Shown here piece after piece: positions 1 to 10,296 of a DNA stretch of 64,000 bases. Within the stretch, counting starts at the first letter, position 1. Each line of letters starts with the position of its first letter. The DNA is taken from NCBI GenBank assembly GCA_023653785.1, contig JAMKCH010010146.1, positions 1-64,000 on the forward strand, in the 5' to 3' direction. The notes beneath the pieces were generated by a model, which was not told where the DNA came from, made no database searches, and was given only the letters and a program-made list of their open reading frames with translations. A program made the position numbers and the translations under genes. This DNA comes from Ophioderma brevispina. Its lineage: Eukaryota; Echinodermata; Ophiuroidea; Amphilepidida; Ophiodermatidae.

Positions 1-38
1 GGTCATCCCCTGGTTTTGTCTTTCGACCGGGGCTCCCC

Positions 39-983
39 TTGCGGGATCCCCTCCAGGCTAGGTCCACTCCGCGCCTTCCGCTCGGCTGCCCACCGGCGGC
101 ACCAGGTGCTGTCGTGGCTGCTTCTGACCCGCTTTCGAGCAGGCCATTTGCGCCACTGCTGCAGCAGTTTGTCCCCTTCCTGGTAGCCAGTCAAGCTGCG
201 GAGGTACAGCCTGGTACCGGTCCAGGGCCGGGCGGTCTACCCGCGCCCTACCCTTCGGCTTACGTGCCTGGAACTTGGGTGTCCGTCCCACACCTTCTCG
301 GTCCTGTACCCTCGTCAGGGTCGGCGGGTGCAAGTCGAAGCCTCGTGGCTCCCTGCCCCAGCCTACACCATTGGTTTGGTCCCTTGCGGGGAGGCCTTGG
401 TGTCGCGCGACCAGGTGGCGACTCCTGGGCCCTCCCCTTCTTCCCCGCTTCTTTCTGCTGCAAACCGTCCTCTCATGAACTCCTACCAGCTGTAGACTTC
501 CGATGTTTCGAGGACAGCGCTGGCGGGATTGACTTGGGCTCGGAGGAGAGTCTCTTAGGTGATACTCCTTCTCAGCCTTCGACGTCCGCGGCAGCTTCGG
601 TAGCAGGAGGAGGTGGGACTCTCTTCCCGCGTGCACCCCTCAGGTGCTGCGATGGCCCGAGTCGCTTGGCCTGTCTTGCGCGCCCTAGCGGCGGTCGGAG
701 GAGGGACAGCTCAATCTGGGTGCTTCCCTATCCTCCCTCTGGAACGTGTCCAGGCATTGTCGCTCCCCACGGACGTATGTCGTACTGTGGCAAGCGCTCC
801 GGGAGGTTAATCAGAAGCTCTCATCGGTACCCGGTGAAAACCTATCGCCATGTCCGGAGAACTGCTGAAGGAGACTATGACTCCTTCCTGAGAACTCCGA
901 TCATCGATCTTGTACCTAGCAGCCAAGTGCCAACAGGCAAGGGTTCTCCGGCTGGCTCTCCCCCTACTGGGAGGACCAGCTGA
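39..983 (+). pseudogene. gag-like ORF1 remnant of the DIRS-like element
   Basis: An open frame of 314 codons rich in Pro, Ser, Gly and Ala. It contains an acidic, serine-rich stretch (EESLLGDTPSQPST, near position 550) of the kind common in ORF1 products of DIRS-type elements. There is no zinc knuckle and no recognisable fold, so the gag call rests mainly on its place upstream of the RT. GC-rich DNA opens several overlapping frames here, and part of this frame may be chance. The true 5' end of the element lies outside the window. Confidence 0.4.
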
Positions 984-1079
984 GGCCCCTAGACCTGGCG
1001 TGACCTCTGGCATAAGACTGGGCGCTTTCTCGCTGGTCCTCGCCCACGCATACAGATCCTCGTTGGGCGAGGGTTGAGT

Positions 1080-1700
1080 TTGCTCCCCGGAAGCCTCTTA
1101 TGCTTTGACTGTCCTAGCTCCTAGTGACTCGGATACAGAAGGCTTCAATGTCGTTGGCGCGTCGCCTGAGCTTCTGCGACGCGAGAACGCCTGCTTCACA
1201 CTTCACACCTTGAGTTCCGATCTCGCATCGGAGGTTTCTAAGACCAAGCCCGAGTCGAGGGACGTCCTCTTCGAGGCTCGTGCGGTGACTCACTGCTTGC
1301 GTCCGCGGAGTGTGTGGAGTCGGAGCAGGCGCTACAAGGATGCTCAGGCGAAGGTCTCCTCGCGGGGATCTTAGGCCAAGAAGAAGAAGAAGCGATCACG
1401 CTCTTCTCGTCAGCGGTTCCGCCAAGCAGGCGAAGCCGGGCACCGCCTCAGCAACCAAGAAGCCGACAGCTCGGGCCACTTCTACCCAGAAGTCCGGGGC
1501 GAGGAGGCCGAAGACTCAACCTCCTCCCAAAAGCAAGTCGCCTGGGAGGGGGAAGAAGTCTTCGTCCGGAGGGGCACGGCGGGCGCGGGACCTCTCCCTC
1601 GGGAGAGGACACCTACTACACCTCCGGTTGGGGCGCGCTTAAGTTTCTTACGCGCGGGAATGGCCAGCCATTTCCCCCGCGCCTTGGGTGCTGAGTGTGT
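1080..1700 (+). pseudogene. Second ORF1/gag-like segment, basic Lys/Arg-Ser region
   Basis: Continuing ORF1-like sequence in shifting frames. A more acidic Ser/Thr stretch (APSDSDTEGF) near 1120 is followed by a Lys- and Arg-rich run (KKKKKRSRSSRQRF) near 1375-1420 and a Lys/Pro/Ser-rich region to about 1640. Such basic tails could bind nucleic acid, but no defined domain is visible. Frames change at about 1310 and 1375, so this is broken. It ends just upstream of the first RT similarity near 1.93 kb. Confidence 0.35.
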
Positions 1701-1929
1701 GTGGAAAGGGGCAGGGCGGGGGTGGTCGGGTACCGCCTAGAGTTCACCGCGGAACCCCGCCGACTTCCCACCAGAGACCTACCCCCCCCTTTCCGGGGGA
1801 ACCGGAAGAATAAACTCTTCTGGCGAGAGTCTCGCGCTCCTGGCGAAGTGTGCCATCTCCCCAGTCTGACCCTCCCTTCACGGAGGGGTTTTGGGTCGAC
1901 GGTTCTTCTTGGCCCACAAGAAGACCGGG

Positions 1930-3500
1930 ATTGGCGTCCACCAGAAACCTGAAGCCTCTGAATCAATACATCAAGCCGAAGAAGTTCAGGATGGAAACCT
2001 TAGCGTCGATCCTGCGCTGTCCTTTGAAGGGGAAGCTGGGCGTTCTTGTTGGATCTGAAAAACGACTACCTTCAAGTAAAAGGAGAAAAATCGCCGTCGC
2101 TGGCTCAGATTTCATAACTCCGGGCAATCGTACGATGTTGACGTGCCTCCCTTGACTTTCCACCTCTCCCAGGGTTTTCACGCTGGTTGGGACCCGGGAG
2201 GTGGGCGCCTTCCTCAGGTGTCAGGGGGGCAACCTCTGCCTGTATCTGCACGACGGGTTGAGATACGGCCCCGTCGCCCCAGGCGACGGCCGTCATGGTC
2301 AGCCGTACCGTTCAGGTCGTGCAGAGGTTGGGCTTCATTGTCAACTTCGACAAATCGAGCCTTACCCCTCTCAGGACCTTAGTATCCTGGGTGCTCGGCT
2401 GCAACTGCTTCCGGGCATTGCGGAGCCCGACGGCCGAGCGGGTGGATGTCGTTGTTCAGCTGCGACGTCCATGCGTGCTTCGCAGGCCCCCTGCTCGATG
2501 ACTGGTCTTCGCCGTCTAGGGCTTGATCCAGTCTCGTCCGACCTGTCCCTATTGGTTGGTCGTTTCCACATGAGGCTGCTTCAAAATGCACCCTCGACGG
2601 CACTACAGGCCGATCAAGCCCCCAGATTCCCGTCTGATCCCTCTCAATACCTGGGTCCGGAAAACACCTGGCATGGGGTCTCACCGCCCCACCCTGACTC
2701 AGGGGATCTCTCTCCCTGACCTCCCGTCGATGTTTGTCATCACGACCGACGCGTCGAAGGTCGGGTTGGGGGGGTTTCAAAACACCCTAAGAACCCTCAG
2801 CGCCTCGGGGACGTAGTCCCTGTCCGAGGCCCAGGCCCATGTTAATCGCCTCGAACTGTGGCAGTAGAGCGAACCTCTTGCTCACTTTCGATGCGATGGT
2901 TACCACTCCAGTGTCCTATACCGTCGCAACTCCACGTGGTGGCCTACATACAACAAGCATTGCGGGACTCGGTCCCGGCCCCTGTGTCTCGACGGCCTTG
3001 CTCATCATAGCATAGCGTGGGGTCGAGATCGGGCCATCACGATGTCCGCAATACACATTCCGGGGGCCGTTAACTTTCTTGCCGACGATCTGTCACGCGG
3101 CAGGACGACGGCCTCGGAATGGATCTGAACCGAGATGTCGTACGGAGATATCTTCGAGAGGTTTATGGTTCCTCAGATCGACCTGTTCCCCTCGAACCTG
3201 ATCCCAGCTCCCTCTGTACTGCAACCCGGACTCCAACTACCCGGTGCGTACGCATCACGCTCTGGCGATGGACTGGTCGGGGATCACGCCTATGCCGTCC
3301 TCACACAATTCCGAGGCTTTGCAGCATCCACGTAGTGTCGAAATTGGGCGGGAGGCATTCCGTGGTCATCCTCATCGTTCCCTTCTGGCCGAAACAAACC
3401 TTTGTTTCGTCCAATGGCGGATCGCTTGGCGGCTCTGCCAGCTGCGTCTACCGATCCGTCGGGACCTAGTATCCCTTTCCGGACGGAGGGAGCGCCATTC
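1930..3500 (+). pseudogene. Reverse transcriptase-RNase H remnant of the DIRS-like element
   Basis: RT similarity begins with LNQYIKPKKFRMETLASIL (about 1957-2015), the DIRS/Ngaro fingers motif. The catalytic box appears as CLYLHDGL near 2235, where the family has YLDD, so one metal-binding Asp is replaced by His. LGFIVNFDKSSLTP follows in another frame near 2330. RNase H is marked by MFVITTDASKVGLGG near 2730 and by NFLADDLSRGR near 3070; IDLFPSNL near 3175 and the VPFWPKQT linker motif near 3380 follow. The domain crosses at least five frame changes. These motifs in this order, next to a tyrosine recombinase, separate it from Ty3/gypsy RT. It is certainly inactive as read. Confidence 0.8.
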
Positions 3501-3599
3501 CTGTCGCTGGAGCACCTACATTGACTGTGTGGCCATTAATTATCCCGGCAGCGATGCCGAATTCTGGGCTTTTCGCAGAGGGCTGCCTCTCTCATATCG

Positions 3600-4620
3600 G
3601 CGGGAAGAAGGAAGTCCATCCACCATGGACGCTTACTCTAAGGGTCTTGGACCCTACTTCCGGCGGTGTGAGCGACGAGAAGTGTCTCCGACTCGGGCGT
3701 CCTGTACCGAATCGCTGACTTTCTCACCGCTCGCTTTGATAGCGGACTTAAAACTTCGACTGTTAGGAACTACAAGTCCGCTATCTTTGCGATCCATAGA
3801 GGTTTCGACGACGTATCTACCATTAATGACGATGGCTCGATCCGTCTCCTTCTAGGGGGATGTTAATACACGCCTCCGACCAGGAAGACTGTCCCACCCT
3901 GGGACCTTAAAACTGTCTTAGACTATTTAGTGAAGCCCCCGTTTGAACCAATGGCCGAGGCATCACTCAAAAACATGTCACCATTAAGACAGTCCTCCTG
4001 GTCGCTCCCTCGCCTCCTGGGGACGAATCTCGGAGAAACAAGAATAAATCCTATGTCAGAGCGTCAGAATTTCTCTCGGGACAAAGGGTTCAAACAAATT
4101 TTCTTCATAGGCCGATTTTCGGGCAAAGAACGAGTCATCCTCCTTCCGACACTCTACAATTATCTTACCCGAATTGCATGTCACTTTCTTTTCGGTGCGG
4201 GAAAATCGCCTGTGGTGTCCTGTTCGGTCCCTTGAGTACTACAAACTTAAAACTAGTCCGCTCAGGGGGCTCGAACGACTCGTTTTTTCTTACCACGCTT
4301 CCCCCCACGGGCCGCGTCAAAAGCGACAATTGCTAGATTTATTACGCTGTAAATTAATGATTTTCCAACGCGGTGAAGAGCTTCTCAAGCTTCGCTCCCA
4401 TATCCTGTTCGATATCACTTCGTCCATGGGCCTATCACCGCGGATCAGCATTGCCGAAATCTGCGAGGCTAGGCGTGGAGGGCTCCCACAACTTTTTCGT
4501 CGGTGTACTAACAGAAACGTACAAACTCCCAAGAGAACTTGGAGGGCACTCCTGCAGAACAACACTAATATCAACTTCATCCTATACAATAAAGTCGCTT
4601 CCATCCGGTGCCGACTTTGA
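3600..4620 (+). pseudogene. Tyrosine recombinase remnant of the DIRS-like element
   Basis: The core-binding part is visible near 3720-3860 (a Leu/Ser/Thr-rich stretch ending in DDGSIRLL). The catalytic half lies at about 4060-4620. Near 4380-4500 the readable pieces include EELLKLRSH, SWAYHRG in a neighbouring frame, and ISIAEICEA, matching the C-terminal H-x-x-R region and the helix before the nucleophilic Tyr. Frames alternate between 4174-4620 and 4373-4696, so at least two indels lie in the catalytic half. Known role: integration of the circular DNA intermediate by strand exchange. It is defective as read. Confidence 0.7.
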
Positions 4621-5599
4621 CGCTCGCCCCGGATTATTCCGTTTGTCAGGTGCGCATCTATGTCCCCGATTTATGTTAATGCCTTTAGGTCTTTAACAAT
4701 GTTACTTTATGTTTAGTGTGGGTTCGCCTTTGGCTGGGTCATTCGGGTTGCTCTCTGAAATATCATGTTACACCTCCGACTGAGTGTGCTGTCTGGTGTT
4801 GATTGAAATATTCATTCACGGGGGTTTTCATATATTTTCATCAACAACATTGGTGTAAATGAAATCATTCAGTGTAAATGATTTATATTCAAAAACACAT
4901 TAATTTTTAAAATCATGTACCTGACGCCTGATTTCCTTCCATGTTGACTTCCCACTTCCAGGCCGCCCCCCACAGCATGAATAAATTATGCGTCGTCCGT
5001 GTGGGCTTGAGCCAAACGGAATTAAGGAAGGAGCAGTCGACGGGTGTGACCTGGGGCACTGGTCGAGCCCATTTCTCTTTTAGGGGTGTTATTAGTGGTA
5101 ATTTGGGGCATTCCACTTCTCAGAAGGGAAATGCAATATTTCAGTCAACATTGGAAAGGAATCAGGCTTCAGTTAAATGATTTATAAAACATAAATGTGT
5201 TTTTTTTTGAAATAGTCCCTGGGCTGTTAACTGGGGGGGGGTATGCATGATTGAAGTGTGCTTCTATGTGTACTATGTATATGTGGCTTATTTCATGTTC
5301 TTTCGCTTTTGGTGGTGGGTTGACTGTTTGGAAAAGTTGATCACACATTAATCTCAACCAGATTTGTGGAGAGTAATCTTTGGGTATAATCGGACGTGAG
5401 GTCAAAGGATCATCTAAGGTCAAATAAACACTTAAATGTGCTTTTTGTGTTCTTCTGTACGAAATTGCAGAAGGCCAATAGGGATTACTCTGGTCCCGTG
5501 TGTATGCTGTGTGTGTTCTGTTGGTCAAAAATGTTAACCCTTAATAATATTGCATGCGTATGAGTTCCTCAGGGCTGCGATGATGTAAACTTGGTGTAA

Positions 5600-5735
5600 A
5601 GGAGGGTGCGGGGGTGGGGTGACTTGTTGTGACCACAATGTGACCCTGGTGACCTCATGTCCACCTTTGGCCCCATTCACAAACCGCGGCGGCAGACGAC
5701 CTAGCAGTCTGAGGACCGCCATGTATTTTTGAAAA
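5600..5735 (+). repeat. Partial third copy of the 6.2-kb/16.0-kb dispersed repeat (3' end only)
   Basis: The stretch around CCATTCACAAACCGCGGCGG, followed by GCAGACGAC and CTGAGGACCG, parallels the 3' ends of the copies at 6200-6650 and 15985-16420. Only the terminal ~100 bp is recognisable. Confidence 0.5.
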
Positions 5736-6199
5736 ACATAGAAATGCTTCATCTTTGAAAAATATATGCTGTGACAGCCAAACTTGCGCCACCACGATGT
5801 TCTTCTTGGCCTTTTGCTGCTTGCCAATATCTTCTGAACTATTTCCTCTAGTTTGTATGGTTCTGCCAGGGAGAATTTCATTGAATAAAATAGATGAAAA
5901 AAGATTATAAGTGAGACTGGTAATTATACCCCTATCTTTTTAGTGAATCCTTTCGGACTTATCAACTGAGACTTTTGAGTGTTTTCTACCCTTAGAATTG
6001 CTCACAAAAATGCTTTGATCCAAACTTCATATGTGATTTACACATATTTTAGTAAATGGGACATTGTCCGATTACAGGGAGCATTATTTGAAATTCTATG
6101 AGTGCCGACTTTTTTTTGCAAATTTAATGAAGACTACCAGATTGGATAATAAGATCCTCTCACATTGCCCTTTTTAAGGGTAGTGATGTCCCTGCCAGG

Positions 6200-6650
6200 G
6201 GGTTTGCAATAATTTGTTTGCCTTGCCTTAAGGCAGGAAGACCCAGAGGGATCACTTTGTCATGTTGTGGCTGGTGTGATGTCTGTTGTTTGTTGATGTC
6301 TGTTGGACAAGGGTTAACATTGGCCTGTTAATATCCTATACATTGATGATTTAAACCAAACTTGAGTTAGATGTAAAAATGGATCCCTCATGTGTTGCTG
6401 AGGTGGGTGTTAATGAAAAGGTAGATGCAAAGATCAAAGGTCATTCAAGGACTTGAAAATGTAAAATTTACACAATGAAAAGCTGTAAGTTCAGTTGGAA
6501 CAAACTGGGTTTATGGGATTGCATTGCAACTCTCATTTGTTTTGAGGTCAAAGGTCACATATCAATGTCAAAGTCATATGAGGCCTATCATTTACAAACG
6601 GCGACAGCAGACGACACAGGCTGAGGACCAATGTAATACTTTTTATCTCA
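6200..6650 (+). repeat. Dispersed repeat family, copy 1
   Basis: It aligns by eye along ~450 bp with 15985-16420. Shared landmarks in order: GCCTTAAGGCAGGAAGAC, GGGATCACTTTGTC, GATGTCTGTTG, AAGGGTTAACATT, a GAGGTCAAAGGTCACATATC block, and a terminal CGACAGCAGACGACACAGGC-like segment. No coding capacity and no clear terminal inverted repeats. Probably a non-autonomous transposon or SINE-like unit. It ends about 60 bp before the GLI splice acceptor. Confidence 0.65.
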
Positions 6651-6689
6651 TTCAGAATTTAACCTTCCACTATGACCTTTTAACCTTGA

Positions 6690-6711
6690 TTATTCGGTTT
6701 GTTTTCTACAG
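6690..6711 (+). promoter_or_regulatory. Splice acceptor of the GLI last exon
   Basis: A pyrimidine-rich stretch with TTTGTTTTCTACAG directly precedes the exon. The GLI-like reading begins within a few codons of the AG at 6710-6711. The upstream in-frame Met at 6699 lies inside the polypyrimidine tract and is not a start. Confidence 0.8.
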
Positions 6712-8473
6712 GACCAACAAGCAGAGGTGAATACAAAGATCCTATGCTTGAGAGACTGCATGAGGATTCCAGATGTGACAGCAGTCAGTCATATGGGCAT
6801 GTCCAGCCCCCTCTGGGTGGAGCCAACCCTATGGCAAATAGAAGAGGCAGCAACAACAGCACTATTAGTTCTTACTACAGTAGCCACCGTTCATCTGAGG
6901 CTTCTCCTTATCCTTTCAGTCAACTCTCAAGTAGGAGATCTAGCGAGGCCAGCTCTATGTTGTCCTCAAGAAGAACTTCCGGGTCAATGTCCCAGTTTTC
7001 AACACACAAAGGGATGATGAACTCTCCCTATGACCCAATCTCACCGGGGTCATCGAGGAGATCGAGTGAAGCGAGCAGTATGAATGGTCAAACAGGGTTG
7101 CCTGGGCTGTCGCTAGAGGACCAGTGCCGTCTCCGGGCAAAATATGATGAAGTAACTGGGAAAAAGCATGCATGGGATTTGGAAGTCCCATCACCCATTC
7201 CCCCACCTGTGCCCCCTACTGGTGAGCAATCGGGTCGCAACAGTGTGAATAAGTTCAAATTCCCTGGCCGCACCCCTCTTCCGCATGAAGTGCCTGGTGT
7301 GGAGAACAGGAGAGCCAGTGACCTGTGAGGTCAAAGAATAATCAACAGGTCAATTTGCCCAGGCAACACAGCCACGGACAAATCAACCGCAATGCACCTC
7401 TGCCTGTTCCAAACAATATGAGTAGCCTCAAACAAGGTTATAAACCGATGCCTCCACAAAATGGACAAATGCATAACCATCCCAGGATGCCTCCTAGTGG
7501 TAACCATGGTAACCAGTGGAATCGGGGACCACAACAGCAGGGCATGATGGGAAATAACATGGGAAATACCAGGAACAGTATGATGGATCATGGGAACAAC
7601 ATGGGAAGTAGAGGCATGATGGGTAATATGCAAAATATGCAAATGAACCATGCGATGGGTGGGACAAATAACATGGCAATACAGGATGGTAATATGGGAC
7701 CATTTTCTCCGCAGCAGCAGCAGCGCCAGCAGCAACAGCAGCAGCGCCAGCAGCAACAGCGGCAGCGCCAGCAACAGCAACAACAGCAGCAACAATATAG
7801 GCAACAAATGAGTCAGCAACATCTCATGATGCAACAGAAATATGGTAATCAGCAGCAGGGTATGTCACAACAGGGTCAGTACAACATGTCAGCCGCCGTG
7901 AGCATGAACAATCCAGGTGCAAATATGGGTAATTTTAATCGCTTCAGCAACAGGCGGGATGCTATTCACACAGGCAACTTCATGACCACTCAGCAGCCGC
8001 AGCAGCAACCATACATGAATGCTAGCAATCACCAGCAACAGCAACAATACTATAGTCACGGCTCACCCGGGCAGATGACAGATGTGCAAGGGGGAAACTG
8101 CGACATGCTGCAAATTCCCTCACACCCCACCAATATGGAGATGTCTCCTGGATGCAACCAGGTGACTAGTACCGTTATGGATGGCCCGATGAACTATGAC
8201 CCCGGTATGGAATGCGATGACCCCATGGCAAGCGGATTAGCGGCGCTCTCCACGGATGGTATGGACCATGTGCAGCAGCTTGTTCCGGACACGGTGAGCC
8301 CCTCGGTCCTCATGCCGCCGCCACCTCAGCCTGTTGATATGACATCAGTGGGCACACCTAGTAGTCTCTTACACACACCGGTTACACCGATTTCAAACAT
8401 GGTGGTTAGTGATATGTCGTCAATGCTAACGTCTTTGGCAGAAGAAAATAGGTTCCTCAATATGATGGCTTAA
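6712..8473 (+). CDS. Gli: GLI-family zinc-finger transcription factor, last coding exon (with an apparent 1-nt frameshift)
   Basis: C-terminal ~586 codons of a GLI protein, the nuclear effector of Hedgehog signalling. The exon opens after the acceptor at 6710-6711 in phase 1; the DNA-binding zinc fingers must lie upstream of this window. Near its start is the PKA/CK1/GSK3 phosphorylation cluster (repeated RRSSEAS, plus RRGS and RRTS; 6840-7075), which in vertebrate GLI2/3 controls processing to repressor. Then come YDPISPGSSRRSSEAS and LRAKYDEVTGKK, the family's conserved block, and RRASD at ~7310. A Gln-rich tract (7709-7797) and Met/Asn/Gln-rich sequence follow. The C-terminus, MSSMLTSLAEENRFL, matches the GLI transactivation end. 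The frame breaks at ~7325: RRASD is followed by LeuStop, but one frame over the sequence reads VRSKNN. Insertion of one base there would give the conserved DPVR, so a 1-nt deletion or sequencing error is likely. Confidence 0.93.
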
Positions 8474-8940
8474 AAAGGTAGTTCTTATAATTAGTCAGGA
8501 AGAAAAAAATTAAGTTACTTTTTGTAGATGACTATAGTTAATTTGGAGCTAAATAGACTGGAATGAGCTTTTTTGTGAAATTTATTTCAAAATTTACAGA
8601 ACACACACAAACACTACGCCCCAATTTTTTCGTAAACATGCTCTTTGACGACAAGATGCCACTTTTGTATTTTTAAAGTGCTGACTGCGCTAATATGTCA
8701 AAACTTAAGTTTTTTTCATCAAAATGCTCAGAGGCCTATTTAGCACTAAATAAACTATAGTCATAGCCCATACTGTGTTGTTACAGCCTTTCTTAAAGGT
8801 CTGACACAACAGTGAATTTGACTTGCCAAATCCGTCCAGTGCGTATTTCGTAGCCTAGGTTTCAACCGTGTATTCAAAAATAGTCGTATGTGCTCAACTG
8901 GCCTGTATTCAGTGACTTGTATTCAAATAAAAAAAAATCA
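8474..8940 (+). promoter_or_regulatory. GLI 3' UTR with two candidate polyadenylation signals
   Basis: AT-rich sequence after the GLI stop. AATAAA occurs at 8749-8754 and again at 8926-8931, the second running into an A-rich stretch. Transcript 3'-end data would decide which is used. No other feature is seen up to the palindrome at 9173. Confidence 0.5.
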
Positions 8941-9229
8941 GCTGTTAGACTATTTAGAGAAAATTGCTACCCCGGGATGAGTTTTAATGCTACAAAACAA
9001 GCTATGGAGTTCATAGCAGGGTTTTATCTGGAAATACTCTATGGGGAGTGCCAGCTTGAGGAATTGGCAAAAGTTCTCACACAGGGACCAAATTAGATAG
9101 GGAGAGAGAGACCAAACATTTTTGGTAAAGCCCAATTTGTCCTACAGGGGAAAAATGTGAGATTTTTAAATCTTATATAGAAGCTCAGAGAAACTGGCGA
9201 GCACAGAACTAAATAAAGACGAAAAATAC

Positions 9230-9293
9230 ACGGTCTCGAACCCGGAGCCTCTCGCTTTCTAGGCGTGAGAAATACCACTGGGCCACAGAGGAC
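9230..9293 (-). tRNA. tRNA-like sequence (left arm), probably a pseudogene or SINE head
   Basis: On the minus strand the B box GGTTCGAGACC (complement of 9232-9242) and A box TGGCCCAGTGG (complement of 9275-9285) have tRNA spacing. The anticodon arm folds as a 4-of-5 bp stem around loop CTAGAAA, giving anticodon AGA (Ser) if counted normally. The acceptor stem does not pair convincingly and no long variable arm is present, so a functional tRNA-Ser is doubtful. Confidence 0.45.
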
Positions 9294-9407
9294 TGTGTTA
9301 ATGTGGATACCAGTGAACGAGCACTAAATATAATTACGGCCGCTTGAAACTCTGAAATAAAGACTGAAATACTTTAGTGCTCGTTCACTGGTATCCACAT
9401 TAACACA

Positions 9408-9474
9408 GTCCTCTGTGGCCCAGTGGTATTTCTCATGCCTAGAAAGCGAGAGGCTCCGGGTTCGAGACCGTGTA
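9408..9474 (+). tRNA. tRNA-like sequence (right arm), probably a pseudogene or SINE head
   Basis: Mirror copy of the left-arm unit. A box TGGCCCAGTGG is at 9416-9426 and B box GGTTCGAGACC at 9459-9469. The T arm pairs about 4 of 5; the loop CTAGAAA again places AGA in the anticodon position. The acceptor 3' strand is missing and a T-run (TATTTTT) follows at once, which could end RNA polymerase III transcription. Best read as a tRNA-derived retroposon unit. Confidence 0.45.
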
Positions 9475-9529
9475 TTTTTCGTCTTTATTTAGTTCTGTGC
9501 TCGCCAGTTTCTCCGAGCTTCTATGTAAT

Positions 9530-10296
9530 ATTTACCAATTTACTTTCTCGGGTTGTATCATTTACTTGATCCTCGCGTGCATTGTATTGAGTTTCGCTTC
9601 GTCATAGATTCTGCTAGAATCATGCATATAAGGCCCTCCCATTCTATAATACAATTTTTAAATCTTATTAGCATAAAATTGTTGGAAGCATCGTTGGACT
9701 TAATTTGGAATAAAAGTGTTTAAAAGTAATATTTTTGTGATTGTCAACATTCAAGTCAAATCTCAGATATTAGATTGGTTGTTTTCTCCTGAAAAAAGGG
9801 AGACTTCTATTAGACAGAGATCATCAATTTCTGGAGCCCCTCCCCCTAGATAAAACCTTGCTCACCCACAATTCTTTTTTTAGTGGATGCAGTAAACTTT
9901 TCTCACAAAACACTGATTTGGAAATTCTTATAGTGGTTCGGAAATTCTTAGTGTTTCATATTACACATTAACCTGCAAGCATATAAAAGATCAGTACTAT
10001 AACAATTGGGAGATAATTTTTGACTTTTTTGTTTTAAACCCTTTTACACTTTTCATGGCTGACATGGGTATATTACAGTACATTAGAAGTACAGGAAAAT
10101 GCAAATTGGTGGTCGGTTCAAATCATCCCATTGTCAATTTTGCTGCTGGTGGGATCAAACTACCGTATTGTCTGTAATAAACACCCCGGGGGCCTTTATT
10201 AAAGTAATTTGTTCAGCTAAATTTCCACTGTAAACCATAGCCAGTACCATCTCGAGTACAGCTTAAACAACATGCTGCTCTGGAATGTGAACATGT
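9530..10296. other. Non-coding, no recognised feature
   Basis: AT-rich sequence. A short inverted motif (AATAAACACCCCGGGGGCCTTTATT region, 10176-10200) is the only local structure noticed. Confidence 0.5.

Larger units (their letters stand above)
1..4700 (+). mobile_element. DIRS-like tyrosine-recombinase retrotransposon, degenerate, 5' end outside window
   Basis: Reading across several frames gives the modules in order: a Pro/Ser/Gly-rich gag-like region (to about 1.7 kb), reverse transcriptase (1.93-2.7 kb), RNase H (2.7-3.15 kb), a linker, and a tyrosine recombinase (3.6-4.62 kb). DIRS/Ngaro retroelements integrate through a tyrosine recombinase instead of a DDE integrase and have split or inverted terminal repeats. 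No ORF is intact; stops and frameshifts fall every few hundred bases. The block is clearly GC-richer than the AT-rich DNA after 4.7 kb, which marks it as inserted sequence. It probably sits in an intron upstream of the last GLI exon. The right terminus is estimated from the loss of coding similarity and the composition change near 4.7 kb; no terminal repeat was confirmed. Confidence 0.82.
4701..6711 (+). other. Intron or upstream sequence of GLI, with dispersed repeats
   Basis: About 2 kb of AT-rich non-coding DNA ending in a polypyrimidine tract and the acceptor TTCTACAG at 6704-6711. No upstream GLI exon (the zinc-finger exons would be expected) was found here or within the DIRS-like element. 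Apart from the two repeat copies listed separately (about 5600-5735 and 6200-6650) I see no structured feature. Confidence 0.55.
9173..9529. repeat. Long palindrome: two tRNA-like units head to head
   Basis: Two ~157-bp arms (9173-9329 and 9373-9529) are near-perfect inverted copies separated by 43 bp. Differences seen by eye are few (for example GCGTGAG against CATGAG in the anticodon arm). Each arm holds a tRNA-like sequence with matching A and B boxes. The unit would extrude a long hairpin. It is either a fold-back element made from an inverted pair of tRNA-derived SINEs or a tRNA gene duplicated in inverted orientation. Confidence 0.85.

Noticed and set aside
58..636. Long minus-strand Arg/Pro-rich frames opposite the first 1 kb
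   Set aside because: GC-rich sequence opens frames on both strands; the plus-strand order of DIRS-like domains explains the region.
5169..5881. Minus-strand frames of 119 and 115 codons upstream of GLI
   Set aside because: No recognised domain; they overlap the intron and a dispersed repeat fragment.
7320..7330. Programmed frameshift or a genuine alternative stop in GLI
   Set aside because: No slippery heptamer is seen, and the conserved DPVR reading requires exactly one base; an indel or sequencing error is simpler, but read data should decide.
7331..7834. 167-codon minus-strand frame very rich in Leu
   Set aside because: It is the complement of the Gln-rich CAG/CAA tract and flanking Met/Asn codons of GLI; the hydrophobicity is a strand artefact.
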